Assembly (NCBI RefSeq): GCF_019320115.1
Contig: NC_089584.1
Coordinates: 73,749,533-73,813,532, forward strand
Source of the DNA: Miscanthus floridulus
Taxonomy: Eukaryota; Streptophyta; Magnoliopsida; Poales; Poaceae
Length of the DNA stretch: 64,000 nucleotides
Direction of reading: 5' to 3'
This document shows, piece after piece, positions 48,127 through 61,289 of this stretch. A model generated the notes under the pieces. That model ran no database searches. It was not told the DNA's origin and saw only the letters and a list, made by a program, of their open reading frames with translations. Numbering within the stretch: the first letter of the stretch is position 1; the number at the start of each line of letters is the position of its first letter. The translations under genes were made by a program, and so were the position numbers.

Positions 48127-49482
48127 TGAAGGTACCGTGACGCCTAAGAGGGGGGGATGAATTAGGCGACTTAAAATTCTAACTCTTGAACTATGACCTC
48201 TTTTTCTAACCTTAGCAAAATCTATGTAAAAGATAAACTATCTAAATGTGCAACTATGGTTTTGCTAGTGTGTTGCTATCTCTACCGCAAAAGGAGTAGA
48301 GCAATCAATGTAAATGCAGAAGCTAAAGAGCAAGGTAGAGATATGCAAACTCTCATCGATGACTCTAGTATTTTTACCGAGGTATCGAGAAGCATGCAAG
48401 CTTCCCCCTAGTCCTTGTTGGAGCCCCTCACAAGGAATCCCTTGTAAGGGCCAAGCTCTCGGTCAGGTAACTCTGTGGATAGCCTCGGGCCTTCCCCATG
48501 CGTAAGTGGGTCTCCGACATGCCTTCCAGCAAGCCTCTCCTGGATGCTCCCCACCGTCTTCACTATCAAACTTCCGACTGAAATGCCGTGGGCCTTGTTC
48601 CCTCTGGTACACGGTGGCGGCCACACCACAAATGCGGTTGGTGTGATCTCGCAAGACTACAAGCCCCTTCGATGTACAACAATGGTGCGCGCAAGCACCG
48701 AGTGGAAAGAGGTATGCAAACCTCACTAAACACTAGGCCTAAACCTAGAGCAAGCGCATAAGCGGTGGTCTAATCAACCTAAACACTTCGCAAAACACCT
48801 ATGCTAATCACATAATAAAACACTAAGCACTATGCAAGTGGAGATCACTAAAATGGTGTATTAACACCCTTGGTATGTTTTCTCAGCTCCACACACCTCA
48901 AATGGCTGGTTGGGGGGTCTATTTATCAGCCCCACTAAGAAAGTAGCCGTTGGAGATGAAATCCCGCTTTTCTGCTACTGACTAGACTCTGACCAGCGTC
49001 CGGTCAGTACTGACTGGACGCGTCCGATCACAAAAACGGCTCTCTGGAACCTTACTGATGTTGATTGGACTCTGGCACCTAGTGTCTGGTCACTTTACTG
49101 CTCAGCGTCTGGTCCAACGTTCGGTCACCTCTGTGAGCTGTCCAGTGTCCGGTCCAGCATTCGGTCACCTCTGTGAGCTGTTCAGCGTCCAGTCCAGCGT
49201 CCGGTCACCTCTGTGAGCTCGTTTCTTCGTGATCTTGCGTCCGGCTTGGTTTCTATCTTCGTGCTTGGACTTTGCTTGATATCTTGGGTCTTCTCTTGTG
49301 CTTCTAAGGTCTTGCCTATGGTGTTGATCATCGGATCATCACGTCGCCTTTGTCCAAATCACGTCTTGCATCCTATTGAACTACAAAACAATCACTTGCA
49401 AATTTATTAGTCCAATTTGGTTGTGTTGGTCATCAAACATCAAAATCTAAAGTAAATGGGACAAGAGTCCATTTTCCTTACA
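48127..49482 (-). repeat. 3' LTR of the Gag-only SIRE-type element
   Basis: The plus strand starts TGAAGGTACCGTGACGCC and ends TTTTCCTTACA, i.e. TGTAAGG...CTTCA on the minus strand. The end with CCTAATTCATCCCCCCCTCTTAGGC is typical of SIRE-like LTRs. A TATA-like GATAAATAG lies at 48918-48926 (minus). Short repeats of 'gtccggtcacctctgtgagct' run at about 49080-49220. Confidence 0.82.
49085..49222. repeat. Short tandem repeats inside the LTR
   Basis: Three or four diverged copies of a ~52-bp unit containing 'cggtcacctctgtgagctg' (near 49121, 49164 and 49202). Confidence 0.75.
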
Positions 49483-50769
49483 ATCTTCCCCTTTTTGGTG
49501 ATTGATGACAACATGACCAAAGCAAGCAAATAATAAAATTTTGAAATTTAAAAACTACCTACTTGCTAGAATGCAATGCAAGGGGCAAGATTATAGATGC
49601 TAAAAGATACTACTTGTAAGTCTACATAAAAACTCATCTTGCCCTTGCAAATGTCCCCATGTGGTATTATGGATTTAAGCCTTACTTTCTACAAATTCTC
49701 CCCATTACATAGGCTAATCCATAATCCACTATCCTCCCTTTCTCGGACCATTACTATAAATTAATGCTTGTTTTTTGTCCTCTAAATTCTTCCCCTTTGG
49801 AATCAAACACCAAAAAGGAAGACCTTAGTAGCACAAGGGAGGGTCAAACTTTGTGATCCTTTGTGTGTAGAGTGAAATAGATCACAAAATTTGACTCTCA
49901 CATTATATAGACTAAGCTCCCCCTAAATATATGCATACATATGATAGAAGGCAAAGCATATGCATAATTGGCAAAGTATTGCACAAGGGAATTTAATCTA
50001 TATAATGCACGAAGAAAGCATATAAATATCAAAATAAAATCAACATGATGATATTGGTTTAGAAATACCACATGTTGATTTCTACCACTTGCAATCTGTG
50101 GTGGATATTTGAAGTATGATGCTTAACTCCGGGGACTCCATTTTTCTTGCAATGAGACTACTACACACATGATAAGCTTGAAAAGGTGTTAGTCTCAAAG
50201 CATCCAACTTGTAGAGTAACCTTACCCTAAATTTGTGCACACAAGTATGGAATACTTGTAGGAAACATGCACATTGATTTTAGAATAAAAAACACCACTT
50301 GAAAGATGACATCACATGAATGTGAGGGTCATTTTTAAGGCAATATTCGGGAGAAATTATCTACAATTTGGACTTGGCACATAATAGATGAACAATTGAA
50401 GGACAAGCTATGTGTCGTGCTCCTAAACAATTTTAAACCATGTAGGATTGCTCCAAGGAATAAGAATGAAACCGAGCAAGCCTACCATATGAAATACCTA
50501 GTGTATGCATAACCAAATATATAAGAATGCAAATGCAAACCTAGGCATGAGGAGTAACTAGATGCTAAAAGATTTCAATTGTAGGAAAATTTAAATCTAA
50601 TACCAATTGAAGTAAATTGAATCTAGTTACCTAACATGGGAAGGGAAATTTGGGTTCATAGTATTCACGAACCCACTTGGCAATGATTTTGTCCATCATG
50701 ATGCACCCCATGAAATGCATCCATACTTTGAGAAGTCTCCGAATTCCCCAAAGTCCATAGGACTTCTCA
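49483..50769 (-). other. Polypurine tract and 3' spacer of the Gag-only element
   Basis: The minus-strand purine tract AAAAAGGGGAAGAT (49483-49497) is followed upstream by about 1.2 kb without any frame longer than chance and no pol motifs. Confidence 0.75.
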
Positions 50770-51393
50770 CTTTCCTTTTAGGATTCAAACCTTTTTGGTG
50801 CTCTTCATATTGGAGATGATTTCCTTTGGCACCCAAAAGCGTTTGACCCCATTGTTGGCTTGCTTGTTTACCTTGATGGCCACCACCTTGTCATTTTTTT
50901 TTCTTCTTTAGCAAGTATGGTGTGGAGGCCTTCTTGTCCACCTTGTTGGTGTAGGTGTTGGAGAGCTTGCTTGTTTGCTTCTTCTCTTTCTTCTTTGCTC
51001 CTCCCCCATTCTTCACCTTGCACTCATAGGACTTGTGACCTTCCTTGTGGCACACATAGCAAACCACGGTTTGTCCTTCATCAAGCTTCTTCACTCCCTT
51101 GATGATGTTATCTTGATGAAATTGGGCTTGCTTTGCCTTCCCTTTCACTTGAGTCAAGTCCTTGGTGAGGCAAGCTACTTCTTGCTTGAGTTGCACATTC
51201 TCCTTTGCAACCTTTTGTGTGCATGTATCTACAACAACTTTCTCAACACAAACTTGGTTGCACAAAGGTGAGTCTAAACATAAATCATTACAAGAGGTAG
51301 AGTCATCCTTTTTAGACATGTTAGAACTTTTCCTTTTAGATGCCATAGTGGGAGTTGTACTAACGGCTTCAAGATTAGCAAATTTATTAGTTA
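50770..51393 (-). pseudogene. SIRE-type Gag, C-terminal part (after the gypsy insertion)
   Basis: Continues the Gag frame from 62533. It has a lysine-rich linker, a coiled-coil-like stretch (ENVQLKQEVACLTKDL), an intact zinc knuckle (CYVCHKEGHKSYEC, CX2CX4HX4C, near 51035-51070), a KKKEKK tract and the lineage's WVPKEII end near 50835, then stops. The apparent N-terminal extension into 51394-51502 is gypsy LTR sequence, not Gag. Confidence 0.82.
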
Positions 51394-52629
51394 TGTCGGG
51401 TTCATAAACTCGGGGTCCCTCGGGGACCGGCTTCCACGCCAAGGCTCGGCCCAGAAGGATGGCCTTTTCTTCTTCTAGACCAGCCCAAGAGTCTGAACTC
51501 AACAGACCGAAGCACTTGCTTCAGGCCCTAGCCGCCTTCGGCCCATCTTTCAGACTGAAGCACTCGCTTTAGGCCCTGGTTGCCTTCGGCCCATCTTTCC
51601 GACCGGAGCACCTCAGGCTCATGCCAACTCCAAATGGCCTCTCTGATCAGAGCGCTAGCTTCAGGCCCCGGCCACCTTCACACGGCCTCCGCTTAGAAAG
51701 CCTGACCCAAGGACCGCCTCTGACTTCAACCCCGTGTCTCCAACCGGGGTTCATAGAAAACCCTGCTCATCGCTATTCTCCGACTAGCGCGCCTGAACCG
51801 ATTAGGGACCATCCGACCGGGGACGCCCACTCGGAAAGAACCAAAAGGCATGTAGAGAAAGGCAAGGCATGGCTCATAAGTCAACACCACTGTACTAGGG
51901 ACCATACCCTGCACAAAACAGTGCTCTATAGCCACCTTGACACAAATTATTGTAGGGGCTGCTAGAAACTCCCATATGGTAAGCCATCTGCATGTCTCTA
52001 GACATCAATCGTAGTATGGGCTCGATGATTTGCCATATCAGGTGAACATAGCACGACTCCTCACATGCCGCTAGGCATCTAGAAGTATTTGCAGGTACCG
52101 GCGTCTATCCTTCCTGAAGAAGATAGCTCGACCCCCCATGCACATCTAACATCCTACAGCGACATCAACTATATTGGGGGGCGTCAACCATTATCCAGTT
52201 TACATCACCGTAGGCAACAAGGCTTAGAAATATCTGTACTCTCCCCCTCTCACCTGTAAAGCCATCCCCTTCATCTATAAAAGGGGATACGCTCCCTCCA
52301 ACGAGGGGAGATCGACTTCTTCAAGCTTAGACTCACTAGATTGACATCAACACTCCCAACCGTAGGACCACCCAGTTCCGACCGTGACCCTTCTGGTCGG
52401 AGCAAACTGAACCTCTTGTATCCCCCTTCTTCCTCCTTCTTGTTTGCACCCCCACTACAGACTTTGAGCACCTGGGCTCAGGAATAAAGTCACTGACCGA
52501 CCCCCATTGGACATAGGGCACGTTGCCTGAACTAGTATAAATCTCGTGTCATTGAGTGCTAGGCCACCTCCGATCATAACATACAGAAAACTACAAAGAT
52601 TTACTAGTTGGTCACTTTCTGCACCGACG
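51394..52629 (+). repeat. 5' LTR of the Tat-type element
   Basis: Starts TGTCGGGTTCATAAAC and ends GCACCGACG; the partner ends GCACCGACA. It is followed at once by TTGGCACCGTCTGTGGGG, the primer-site region seen in this lineage; I did not assign the tRNA. Confidence 0.92.
52276..52282 (+). promoter_or_regulatory. TATA box in Tat-type 5' LTR
   Basis: TATAAAA within 'catctataaaagggga'. The same motif is at 62172-62178 in the 3' LTR. Position and conservation fit the LTR core promoter. Confidence 0.7.
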
Positions 52630-52684
52630 GTTGGCACCGTCTGTGGGGAAGACGTTGTACGTTCAACACTTTTTTGGTAATCGG

Positions 52685-54765
52685 ATGGCCCATTTCTCCG
52701 CCACCCCCGCCATGGTGGGCTCGGGCGATATGATTCACTTTGGCTTGCTGGAGTTCCCTGCATTCTCATCCGTCGGGATGCGGGTTCCACCCGTCTTTGA
52801 GCCAGCCCAGGCCTTCCACTTTGAGAGCCTGGATTTCTTCACCGACCGGCTCGGCGTACTCCACCTCTGCAAGGAGGCTCGCGACTCGGCACCTGTCGGA
52901 GGGACGTCCTCCATCAACTCCGGGATGCGTGACTTCAACGGTGCGGCATCTGCGCTTGTTTTTGAGCAAACTCTCTGCTCAAACCCCGCTGTAAGTAATA
53001 TGCGTACTACTCGCTCTTTATTTGCTATCTCTCACTAGTCACCCAGAGGAAATGTACCGCCCACGCCACAAACGACATACGATCGGTTCCCCTATGGCCT
53101 TGCATCCTCCGCGGATGCCTACGCTCGGGGGCACCGAAGGATGCTGGCACCATCCCCCCTCACGTCTGAGTTCATTGGAGTGGCAGGCTTCGTTCCTTCC
53201 ATTTCCCACAAACTCCTAGATGGTGATGGCGAGAGCGACGGTTCAAGCATCGGTGATGTGGCACCCCGCCACTGTCCATCCTAGGAGTGCGCTATGGCGG
53301 ACGCTCCACGACAACCGCCGGTGGTTGCGGAGTCTATGCAAACTCACACCCCTCTAGACCCACGTGCAGGAGCCCTCGTGTCTATGCAAGCACACGCTGA
53401 GGAATTACAACAATGACGGTAGAATCAGCCGCCGCCTGCACCGGTGTCGTTGATATAGCACATTGCGCCTGACGCGCCTGGCCTGGCAGGTGGCGCCCAA
53501 GGTTGCACTCGTCCGGTTCAGCATGACATCATGAGCGAGGGGAACGATGTCCCACAATTCGCCCAGGCCATCTAGAATATCGCTACTACAGCAATGCTTC
53601 TCCACGGTGTTCCTGAGCTCGTCGACCCTCAGGAGCGGGCAGTCTACCGAAACCTCCGGGTTCTAGTAGAGGCCACCACCATCCAATAGGCGGAAATCTC
53701 CACACCATGACTCCGACCCATGCCCCCTCTCCCCATCGGGGGGACAGGGATGCACCAGCCAGATCGATCCGTCCTCTCGCCGCCGCAGCCGACAGGCTTG
53801 GCTCGGGGAGCGGTAGCTGTGCCACGGTCCAACCAGGCGCCTGCTCCACACCAACCGCACTAGGACGCTCGTAGCATCGCTAGCAACCGTCGTTGGGCCC
53901 GACACGGCAACGACGTCCGCCATACGACAGCAGGCGACACGGACCCTGGCCAAACCATCGAGGGAAGCGGTGAAACATGCCCTAGGCATGATCACCGACC
54001 GGATAACCAGAGCCCTAGCCCTGAGGGCCTGGGGCCATGGGCCTTCAGCCAGCACATTCGGAGAGCACCGTTTCCACACTATTTTTGGCCTCCCACCAAC
54101 ATCACCAAATACACCAAGGAGATGAACCGAGGCATCTGGCTCGAAGACTTCCGGCTCACCTATTGAGCTAAAGGGGTGGATGATGACTTTTTCATCATCC
54201 AATATCTTCCCATTTGCGTGGGGGAACATGTTTGGGCATGGTTCAAATTCCTTCCACATGACAGCATCCACGACTGGGCAGACCTCAAGAGGGTCTTCGT
54301 CAGGAATTTCCAGGGGATGTACGTCCGCCTGAGAAACTCCAAGGACCTCAAGAGCTGCTAGTAGGAGCCCAGTGAATCCCTACAAGATTACATCCATAGG
54401 TTTTCCCAACGTTATAACTCCCTCCCTAATGTCGTCAACATAGACATCATCACTGCTTTCCTCTCCGGGACAAACTGCAAGTCCCTAATCCACAAGCTTG
54501 GCTGCCTAAAACCCCGCACCACCGGTGATCTGCTCAACGTCGCCACCAACCATGACTCTAGCAAGGAGGCAGTCAGAGTGGTCTTCAGCGAAGGCTGGGA
54601 CAAAGGCAAGCCCAAGTGCGCGGATCTAGATGAAGGCCCCTCCACTTAGAGGGGCAAGACGAACAGGAAGGATCGACGCCAGTCGGATGACACTGCATTG
54701 ATTGCCGTAGCTAAACGTGCGCCCAGGCAGCCCAACAGGGACTGCCTGACCACTTCAATAAACTC
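52685..54765 (+). pseudogene. Tat-type Gag, nonsense-broken
   Basis: From the ATG at 52685 a single frame runs to about 54740. It has a variable, Pro-rich N-terminal part and a recognisable retrotransposon Gag domain: FPHYFWPPTNITKYTKEMNR, DDFFIIQYLPICVGEHVWAWF, LKRVFVRNFQGMYVR, ESLQDYIHRFSQRYNSLPNV and ITAFLSGT (about 54070-54470). Nonsense codons include 53036 and 53282 (TAG), a TGA within LTY*AKG (about 54165) and a TAG pair near 54358. A frameshift near 54740 separates it from the downstream frame holding HLYKECELLKCF. Confidence 0.85.
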
Positions 54766-57700
54766 ATGGATGGTTCATGCCCCAATCAGGCCTATCCTGT
54801 CAAACACCTCTACAAGGAGTGTGAGCTCCTCAAATGTTTCCTCCGACAGGCCAGCGCGCCAAAGGAGGGGGACGGCAAGGAGCCGATAGTCAGGAGGGGT
54901 GGCACGACAGGTAATGATGGGGATGGTTTCCCTAAACTTGAGGAGTGCATAATGATCTTCAGTGGGTCCGACGCCATCTGGTCCAAACGCCAGCATAAGG
55001 TACGCTATAGGGAGGCATGCGTCACCGAAATGGCCATCCCCTCCTTCCTCAGCTGGTTGGAATCTCCAATCACCTACGATCAGAGGGACCATCCCTCCCA
55101 CATCACTAGACCAGGACGCTATCCGCTCATCGTCGACCCCATCGTCCGCAAGAAGTGGCTTACGAGAGTGCTAATGGACGGCGGCAGTGGCCTCAACATC
55201 CTGTACATCAACACCCTTGATGCCATGCTCATCCCCTAATCGGAACTTTGCCCGGTGGGCTCCCCCTTCCACGGGGTAATCCTGAGAGTGCATGGATACC
55301 CACTCAGGTAGATCGATCTACCCATCATGTTCGATAGCCGAACCAACTTCTGCTCAGAGGTTCTCACCTTTAAGGTGGTGGACTTTCTAGGGTCCTATCA
55401 TGCCATCTTGGGGCGGCCATGCTATGCAAGATTCATGGCAATCCCCAACTACACCTACCTCAAGCGGAAGATGCAAGGACCAAACGGCGTCATCACTGTG
55501 AGCAGTGCGTTCTCGCACGCCTTCACATGCGATCGCGAACACTACAAGCTCACCACTGTGATCGTCAACTCGTCCGAACTCCCACGGCTCGGGGAGTCAT
55601 CGGTCCCGGTAGCCCCAGACTATAACCAACCAACATCCTTGTTGGCCTTCTGCCCATTCGAAGAAACCAAGGTGGTGGAAATCGATCCCACCAACCCAAC
55701 CAAGATAGTTCGGGTCGGGACCCAGCTTCTGGCCAAATAGGAAAGCGAGCTCGTCGACTTCCTACGCGACAACCGCGATGTCTTCGCATGGTAGCCGTCC
55801 GACATGCCAGGGATACCCTAGGAGGTCGCTGAGCATGCACTATGCCTTACCCTAGGCTCTCAACCCACCAAACAATGCATGCATTGCTTCGACGATGAAA
55901 GGCGTAGGGCCATAGGCGAGGAAATCGCCAAACTCCTAGTAGCCAGTTTCATTAGGGAGGTCTTCCATTCTGACTGGCTTGCCAATCCTGTCCTGGTCAG
56001 AAAAAAGACCGAGAAGTGGAGCATGTGCGTTGATTATACTGGACTTAACAAAGCATGCCCAAAGGATCATTTCCCATTACCATGCATAGACCAGATAATT
56101 GACTCCACCTCGGGTTGCGAAATCCTCTCCTTTCTGGATGCCTACTCAGGCTATCACCAGATCGTGATGAAAGAGTTCGATCAGCTTGCAACCTTGTTCA
56201 TCACCCCATATGGTTCGTACTGCTATGTAACCATGCCTTTTGGCCTAAAGAACGTTGGCGCCACCTACCAAAGGTGTATGCAGCAATGCTTCGCCAACCA
56301 AATCGACCCGCTCGACCAGCCTGATTAGGCCGAGCAGCCAAAACCAACGATCACTGTCTATGTTGATGACATAGTGGTCAAAACGGTTCAAGCTTATGAC
56401 CTAATCACAAACTTGGCCGCGACGTTCGCAAACCTCCGAAGGTTCAACATCAAGCTGAATCCCGAAAAGTGTGTTTTCGGGGTTCCAAAGGGGAAACTAC
56501 TGGGATACATTGTATCCGAGCGCGGCATCGAAGCCAACCCCAAAAAGATCACGGCCATCTACAACATGGGACCCATACGCAATGTCAAGGGCGTGCAGAG
56601 ACTCACCGGTTGCCTGGCTGCCTTAAGCCGCTTCATCTCCCAGCTCAGCGAACGGGGGATGCCGCTCTACAAGCTCCTCAAAAGGATGGACGCCTTCATC
56701 TAGACTAAGGAAGCCCAGCAGGCTCTCAAAAGCCTCAAAATGTCCCTAACATCGGCCCCAATTATTGTCGCTCCCAAGCGAGGAGAAGTCCTCCTCTACG
56801 TCGCGACAAGTAACCTTGTGGTGAGCGCCACCCTAGTCGTAGAGAGGGAGGAACTGGGACACCAGCTCAAAGTGCAGCAACCCGTATACTTCATTGGAGA
56901 AGTGCTTACCGACCCCAAGGTTCGATACCCCTAGGTGCAGAAACTCTTATATGCCATACTAATGGCGACTAGGAAGCTCCTACACTACTTCACCAACCAC
57001 AAAGTCACAGTCGTCACTTCATACCCACTCGGAGACATCATCCGCAACCATCACGCCACGGGACGAATCTCTAAGTGGGCCCTTGAACTCATGGGCCATG
57101 ACATCAGGTATACCCCCCGCACCATAATTAAGTCTTAGGCTCTCATAGATTTTGTCACCGAATGGATGGAGGTCCAACTACCTGCCCAAGACATCTCCCA
57201 TGAGTACTAGACAATGTACTTCGACGGATCCATAATGGCACCTGGCTCGGGGGCTGGAGTGGTTCTGATCTCCCTAGATGGGAGTAAGCTCTGCTATGCC
57301 ATCTGCCTCCACTTTTTGGCTTCAAACAACGCCATAGAATACGAGGCCCTAATCAACGGACTACACATCACCATCGAGCTCGGCGCTATGCGACTCTACG
57401 TCCACGGCAACTCGAAACTAGTCGTTGATCAAGTCATGAAGGAGTCCTCCTACAAAAGTCCCCTCATGACAGCATACTGCCAAGAGGTGTGCAAGCTTGA
57501 GGACAAATTCTAGGGAATCGAACTGCATCACGTCCCTCGAAGGGACAACAACGCCGCCGATTTCCTCGCAAAACTGGCTGCCAGGCGAGAACCGTCCCCG
57601 AGTGGAGTCTTCGTCAACGACATCCACGAGCTGTCCGCCCACATTCTGGAAGATCCAACCCAGACACACCCTGATGGCCAGCCGGTGCTCGAGGGTTCTG

Positions 57701-59025
57701 ATCCTAGTACTTCTATAACAATGTCACCCACAGATGTCACCGTATTGGTACTCGATCAAACCGATTAGCAAGTACCACTGCTCGCCTACCTCCTCGAGGA
57801 GGTTCTCCCACCTGAAAGAACTGAAGCCCGATGAATCGCTCGATGCGCCAAGACCTACATCATGCTCGGTAATGAACTCTACAAATGAAGTCCGTCAGGA
57901 GTACTCATGAAGTGTGTTCTCGCCAGCCGGGGAAAACAGATCCTCCTCGAGGTCCATTCTAGGATCTACGGGCATCATGCGGCCCCAAGGTCCCTAGTTG
58001 GAAAAACCTTTAGCCAAGGTTTTTACTAGCCCACCACACTACGAGATGCAGAGGAGGTCGTCCGCAGGTGCGAAGGATGCTAGTTCTACGCTCGGCAAAC
58101 CCATTTACCAGTGCAAGAGCTCCAAACCATCCCAATCACCTGGCCATTCGTGGTCTGGGTCCTCGACATGGTGGGACCTCTCAAGAAAGGTCCAGGCAGT
58201 TTTACCCACCTACTCATAGCAATCGACAAGTTTACCAAATGGATAGAGGCCAAGCCCACCACCAATCTCCGCTCGAAAGAGGCGGTCAAATTCTTCCTCG
58301 ACATCATCTATCGATTTGGTGTTCCTAACTGTATTATCACTGACCACAGGACTAACTTCACTGGGAAGAACTTCCAAGACTTCAGCAATGGATACGGCAT
58401 CAGAATCGATTGGGCTTCGGTCGGACATCCACAAACTAACGGTCAGGTTGAACGCGCCAACGGCATGGTCCTCCAAGGACTCAAGACGCGCATCTTCAAC
58501 AGACTCAACAAACACGCCGGGCAGTGGGTTGCAGAGGTCCCAACAATCCTCTAGAGCCTAAGAATGACCCCAAACCAATCCATGAGATTCACACCTTTCT
58601 TCCTGGCCTATGGAGCGGAAGCTGTGTTGCCCTCTGACCTCGACTACGGTGCATCGAGAGTAAAAGCTTTCGACCACGACCGAGCTGCGATGGCTCAACA
58701 AGACGCAGTCGACCTGCTCGAAGAGGCCCACGAGACAACCGTCATCCACTCTGCCCACTATCAACAAACCCTCTGTAGGTACCACAAAAGGAAGATCAGA
58801 GGAAGGATTCTTAAAGTCGGTGATCTCATGCTACGAAGGACCCAATCGACGATGGAAAAACACAAGCTCTCTCCACCCTGAAAAGGACCCTATACGGTAA
58901 CCAAGGTAATCCGACCAGGCACCTATCGACTAGAGGACAACAATGGCAATGTTCTCAACAACACTTGGAACATTGAACAACTACGTCATTTTTCCCTTAG
59001 GATCGGTCTAACCACCTTCGGTTAA
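54766..59025 (+). pseudogene. Tat-type Pol: protease, RT, two RNase H domains, integrase
   Basis: One continuous frame of about 1,420 codons. Protease: VLMDGGSGLNILYINTLDAM (about 55170). RT: VRKKTEKWSMCVDYTGLNKACP, SFLDAYSGYHQI, TMPFGLKN and the catalytic VYVDDIVV (about 56360). RNase H: RGEVLLYVATSN to PVYFIGEVL and KLLYAILMATRKLLHYF. A second RNase H-like domain has MYFDGS, AIEYEALINGL and DNNAADFLAKLAA (57211-57580). Integrase: CEGC*FYARQ, LDMVGPLKKG, IITDHRTNF, VGHPQTNGQVERANG (58100-58500), with a C-terminal LKVGDLMLRR...GPYTVTKV. Eighteen in-frame stops (55237, 55309, 55738, 55792, 55819, 56326, 56701, 56932, 57136, 57208, 57511, 57766, 57832, 57886, 58027, 58081, 58552, 58879) and no frameshift. 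Confidence 0.93.
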
Positions 59026-61289
59026 AAGCACATGCTCCTATAAGAGCGCCCCTGCCTGAACACTTTCAACCCAGGTTGCTCGGGGGCTCCATAAATATAC
59101 AAATATTGAGTACTACCTCTCTGTTTTGTTTACTGTTGTATGAAGAAATTCCTTCCTACCCTAACAAAGGGGTAGTTCATTCCTTTAAATTTACCTTACG
59201 TAGCTTTGCTTTAAAAATTTTGACTAATCACGCCCCACCTTTTCCTATGGCTACAACCGGCCGATCCTCGTGGGCCATGCCCCGGGCTCACGAAATTGCG
59301 ACCTACGGAACAAACGGGTAGGTACGAGAAAGAAAGAAATTTAAAACAAAATTATGCTATGGAGAAACTAAGGAACGGAAGGGGACAAGCTTCCCTGAGT
59401 GGAATAACTCCATCACAGAAAATGAAATACCATTATAGCTGTTAAGCACATGAATGCTTTATACAGGGGCTTCCCCCACAAATTTCAAACTACTACGGCC
59501 ACTCGACAACTTCACTTGAACGCCAGAAGAGACAACCAGACCTCCCTGAGTCGATCGAGTCACCCAGGATAGATCAACTGGTCTCCTAAGTCGATCGATT
59601 CACTCAAGATAAGCACCTGAGATACAGGTAGGAAGCAAAGGGGCGCCCCATGCGGGCCATGCCGACTTCGTCTCGAATGACGAGCATAGGTCCCGGTCGG
59701 ACATTTCCGACTGAAGCTCTCCAAACCCCATCTCTTAGGTCATCAAGGTAAGCATGTGTTCATTAAATACAAAATTATTCACACAAGGGCTAACCCACGA
59801 TTGATGAGCGTAGGTCCTAGATGGACGTTCCTGACTGGAGCCCGACGAACCCCGTCTCTCCAATCTTCAAGGTAAAACACTATCAAAGCCACTCTATTTC
59901 TTTATAATCATTTCATACATCCATACACGCATTTCATACCATACGCCTGAACCCCCCGAATGGTTAGGGCATGAACCGCCTAGGGGCTCGGGAACTAAGC
60001 ATCGCACATGCAGCGAAATGCATCAAAACGCTCCGTGTTGCGCCACGAAGCGGCGGCTTGCCTCATTCGATATGAGCAACTGAACAGAGCCAATGGAGAA
60101 AACCATAGATGAGCACCGTGCGGCCTTTGCCCGGTCTGGCAAACCAGGTCATCTCAACATTCTCATTCGATCCTGAACCTCTCGCCAAGCCCACAGAATC
60201 TCCATCGAGGGGAGGCCATTAGGCCACCAAGGTCGGTCTCTAGAATGACCTAGGCATCTGCCGGGCTACAGGTAAAGGAGTAGTGGAATGCCATAAGAGG
60301 GCTATGCTGACCCCGTCACGAATGAAGGGCTCAGATTCCGCTCGATCACACCCGTGAGCGAGCTCACCGAGCTAGTCTTCGAGCCCAAGTGATTAGGACA
60401 GGCGACGAAACTCAGCCCCTCTGGTTGTGAGGAACCAGATGGGGTAGCGCAAAACAACTCACAACCCCCACGAAGGCCTGATAAGGCTCGGGGCTTAAAA
60501 GCCATGGGCTCATGACTCCAAACTCGCGTCGATGGGATAGGCAACATCTGGCTATGGCTCTTGGGACCACGACTCCTAAACTCGCATCGACGGGATAGGC
60601 GACATTCGGCTATGTCTCTTGGGACCGCGACTCCTGAACTCGCATCGATGGGATAGGCGACATCCGGCTATGGATCTTGGGACCGCGACTCCTAAACTCG
60701 TGTCGACGGGATAGGCAACATCCGGCTATGGCTCTTGGGACCACGACTCCTAAACTTGCATCGACAGGATCGACGACATCCGGCTATGGCTCCTGGGATC
60801 ACGACTCCTAAACTCGCATAACGGCTTCCTGAACTAACTAAACTAACTCTCTCGATCCACGGCAAGCACCGACTCCTAGGACTACTTGCGACTCCACCTT
60901 ACCCGATCCCACGACGCGCACCGACGCCAAAGATTGAACTCTGTTGCATCCAAAACTAAGTTATTTCCGTTCACGGCGTGCACCGATGCCAAGGCTCATT
61001 TCAAAACTAAAAACTTCCTTGTCTGAGCCCCAGTGCGCACCGATGCCGGGATCATTAAGTTCTATCTCAATCCAATCCCCACGCTTAAAAACACCTCGGC
61101 TGCATAATGACGCCATGGTTAAACAAAATTCTGTCTCAAACTAAAAACACACCTGCTGAGACAACACCCCCAGCCAGTTCAGCCCAAACCGTCTGGGGCT
61201 CAGGGGCTACACCCACGGGTGTGCTCACGCACACCCTCTAGCAAGACAAAATCCCCCAAATGATTCTGTTCGAATCGCCCGAGGGCTCA
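59026..61289 (+). other. Tat-type 3' non-coding region
   Basis: About 2.3 kb between the pol end and the 3' LTR, without a usable frame on either strand. It holds repeated phrases ('gagcgtaggtcct.g..ggac.ttcc.gactg') and a 58-bp tandem array. A short purine-rich stretch (gcccgagggctca) precedes the LTR and may be the polypurine tract. Confidence 0.75.
60495..60830 (+). repeat. 58-bp tandem array, 5-6 copies
   Basis: 'ggctatgg.tcttgggacc' starts at 60550, 60608, 60666, 60724 and 60782, an exact 58-bp period, with a diverged first unit from about 60495. Units differ at a few positions, mostly transitions. There are no unique spacers. Confidence 0.93.

Noticed and set aside
51394..51502. N-terminal extension of the 203-codon minus-strand frame
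   Set aside because: It is gypsy LTR sequence read in frame by chance; the true continuation of Gag is at 62533.
54766..58881. Endogenous pararetrovirus
   Set aside because: LTRs, PBS-like region, integrase and a target duplication show an LTR retrotransposon; no movement or coat protein is present.
60495..60830. CRISPR-like array
   Set aside because: The 58-bp units are directly adjacent with no unique spacers, there are no cas genes, and the array lies in a plant retrotransposon.
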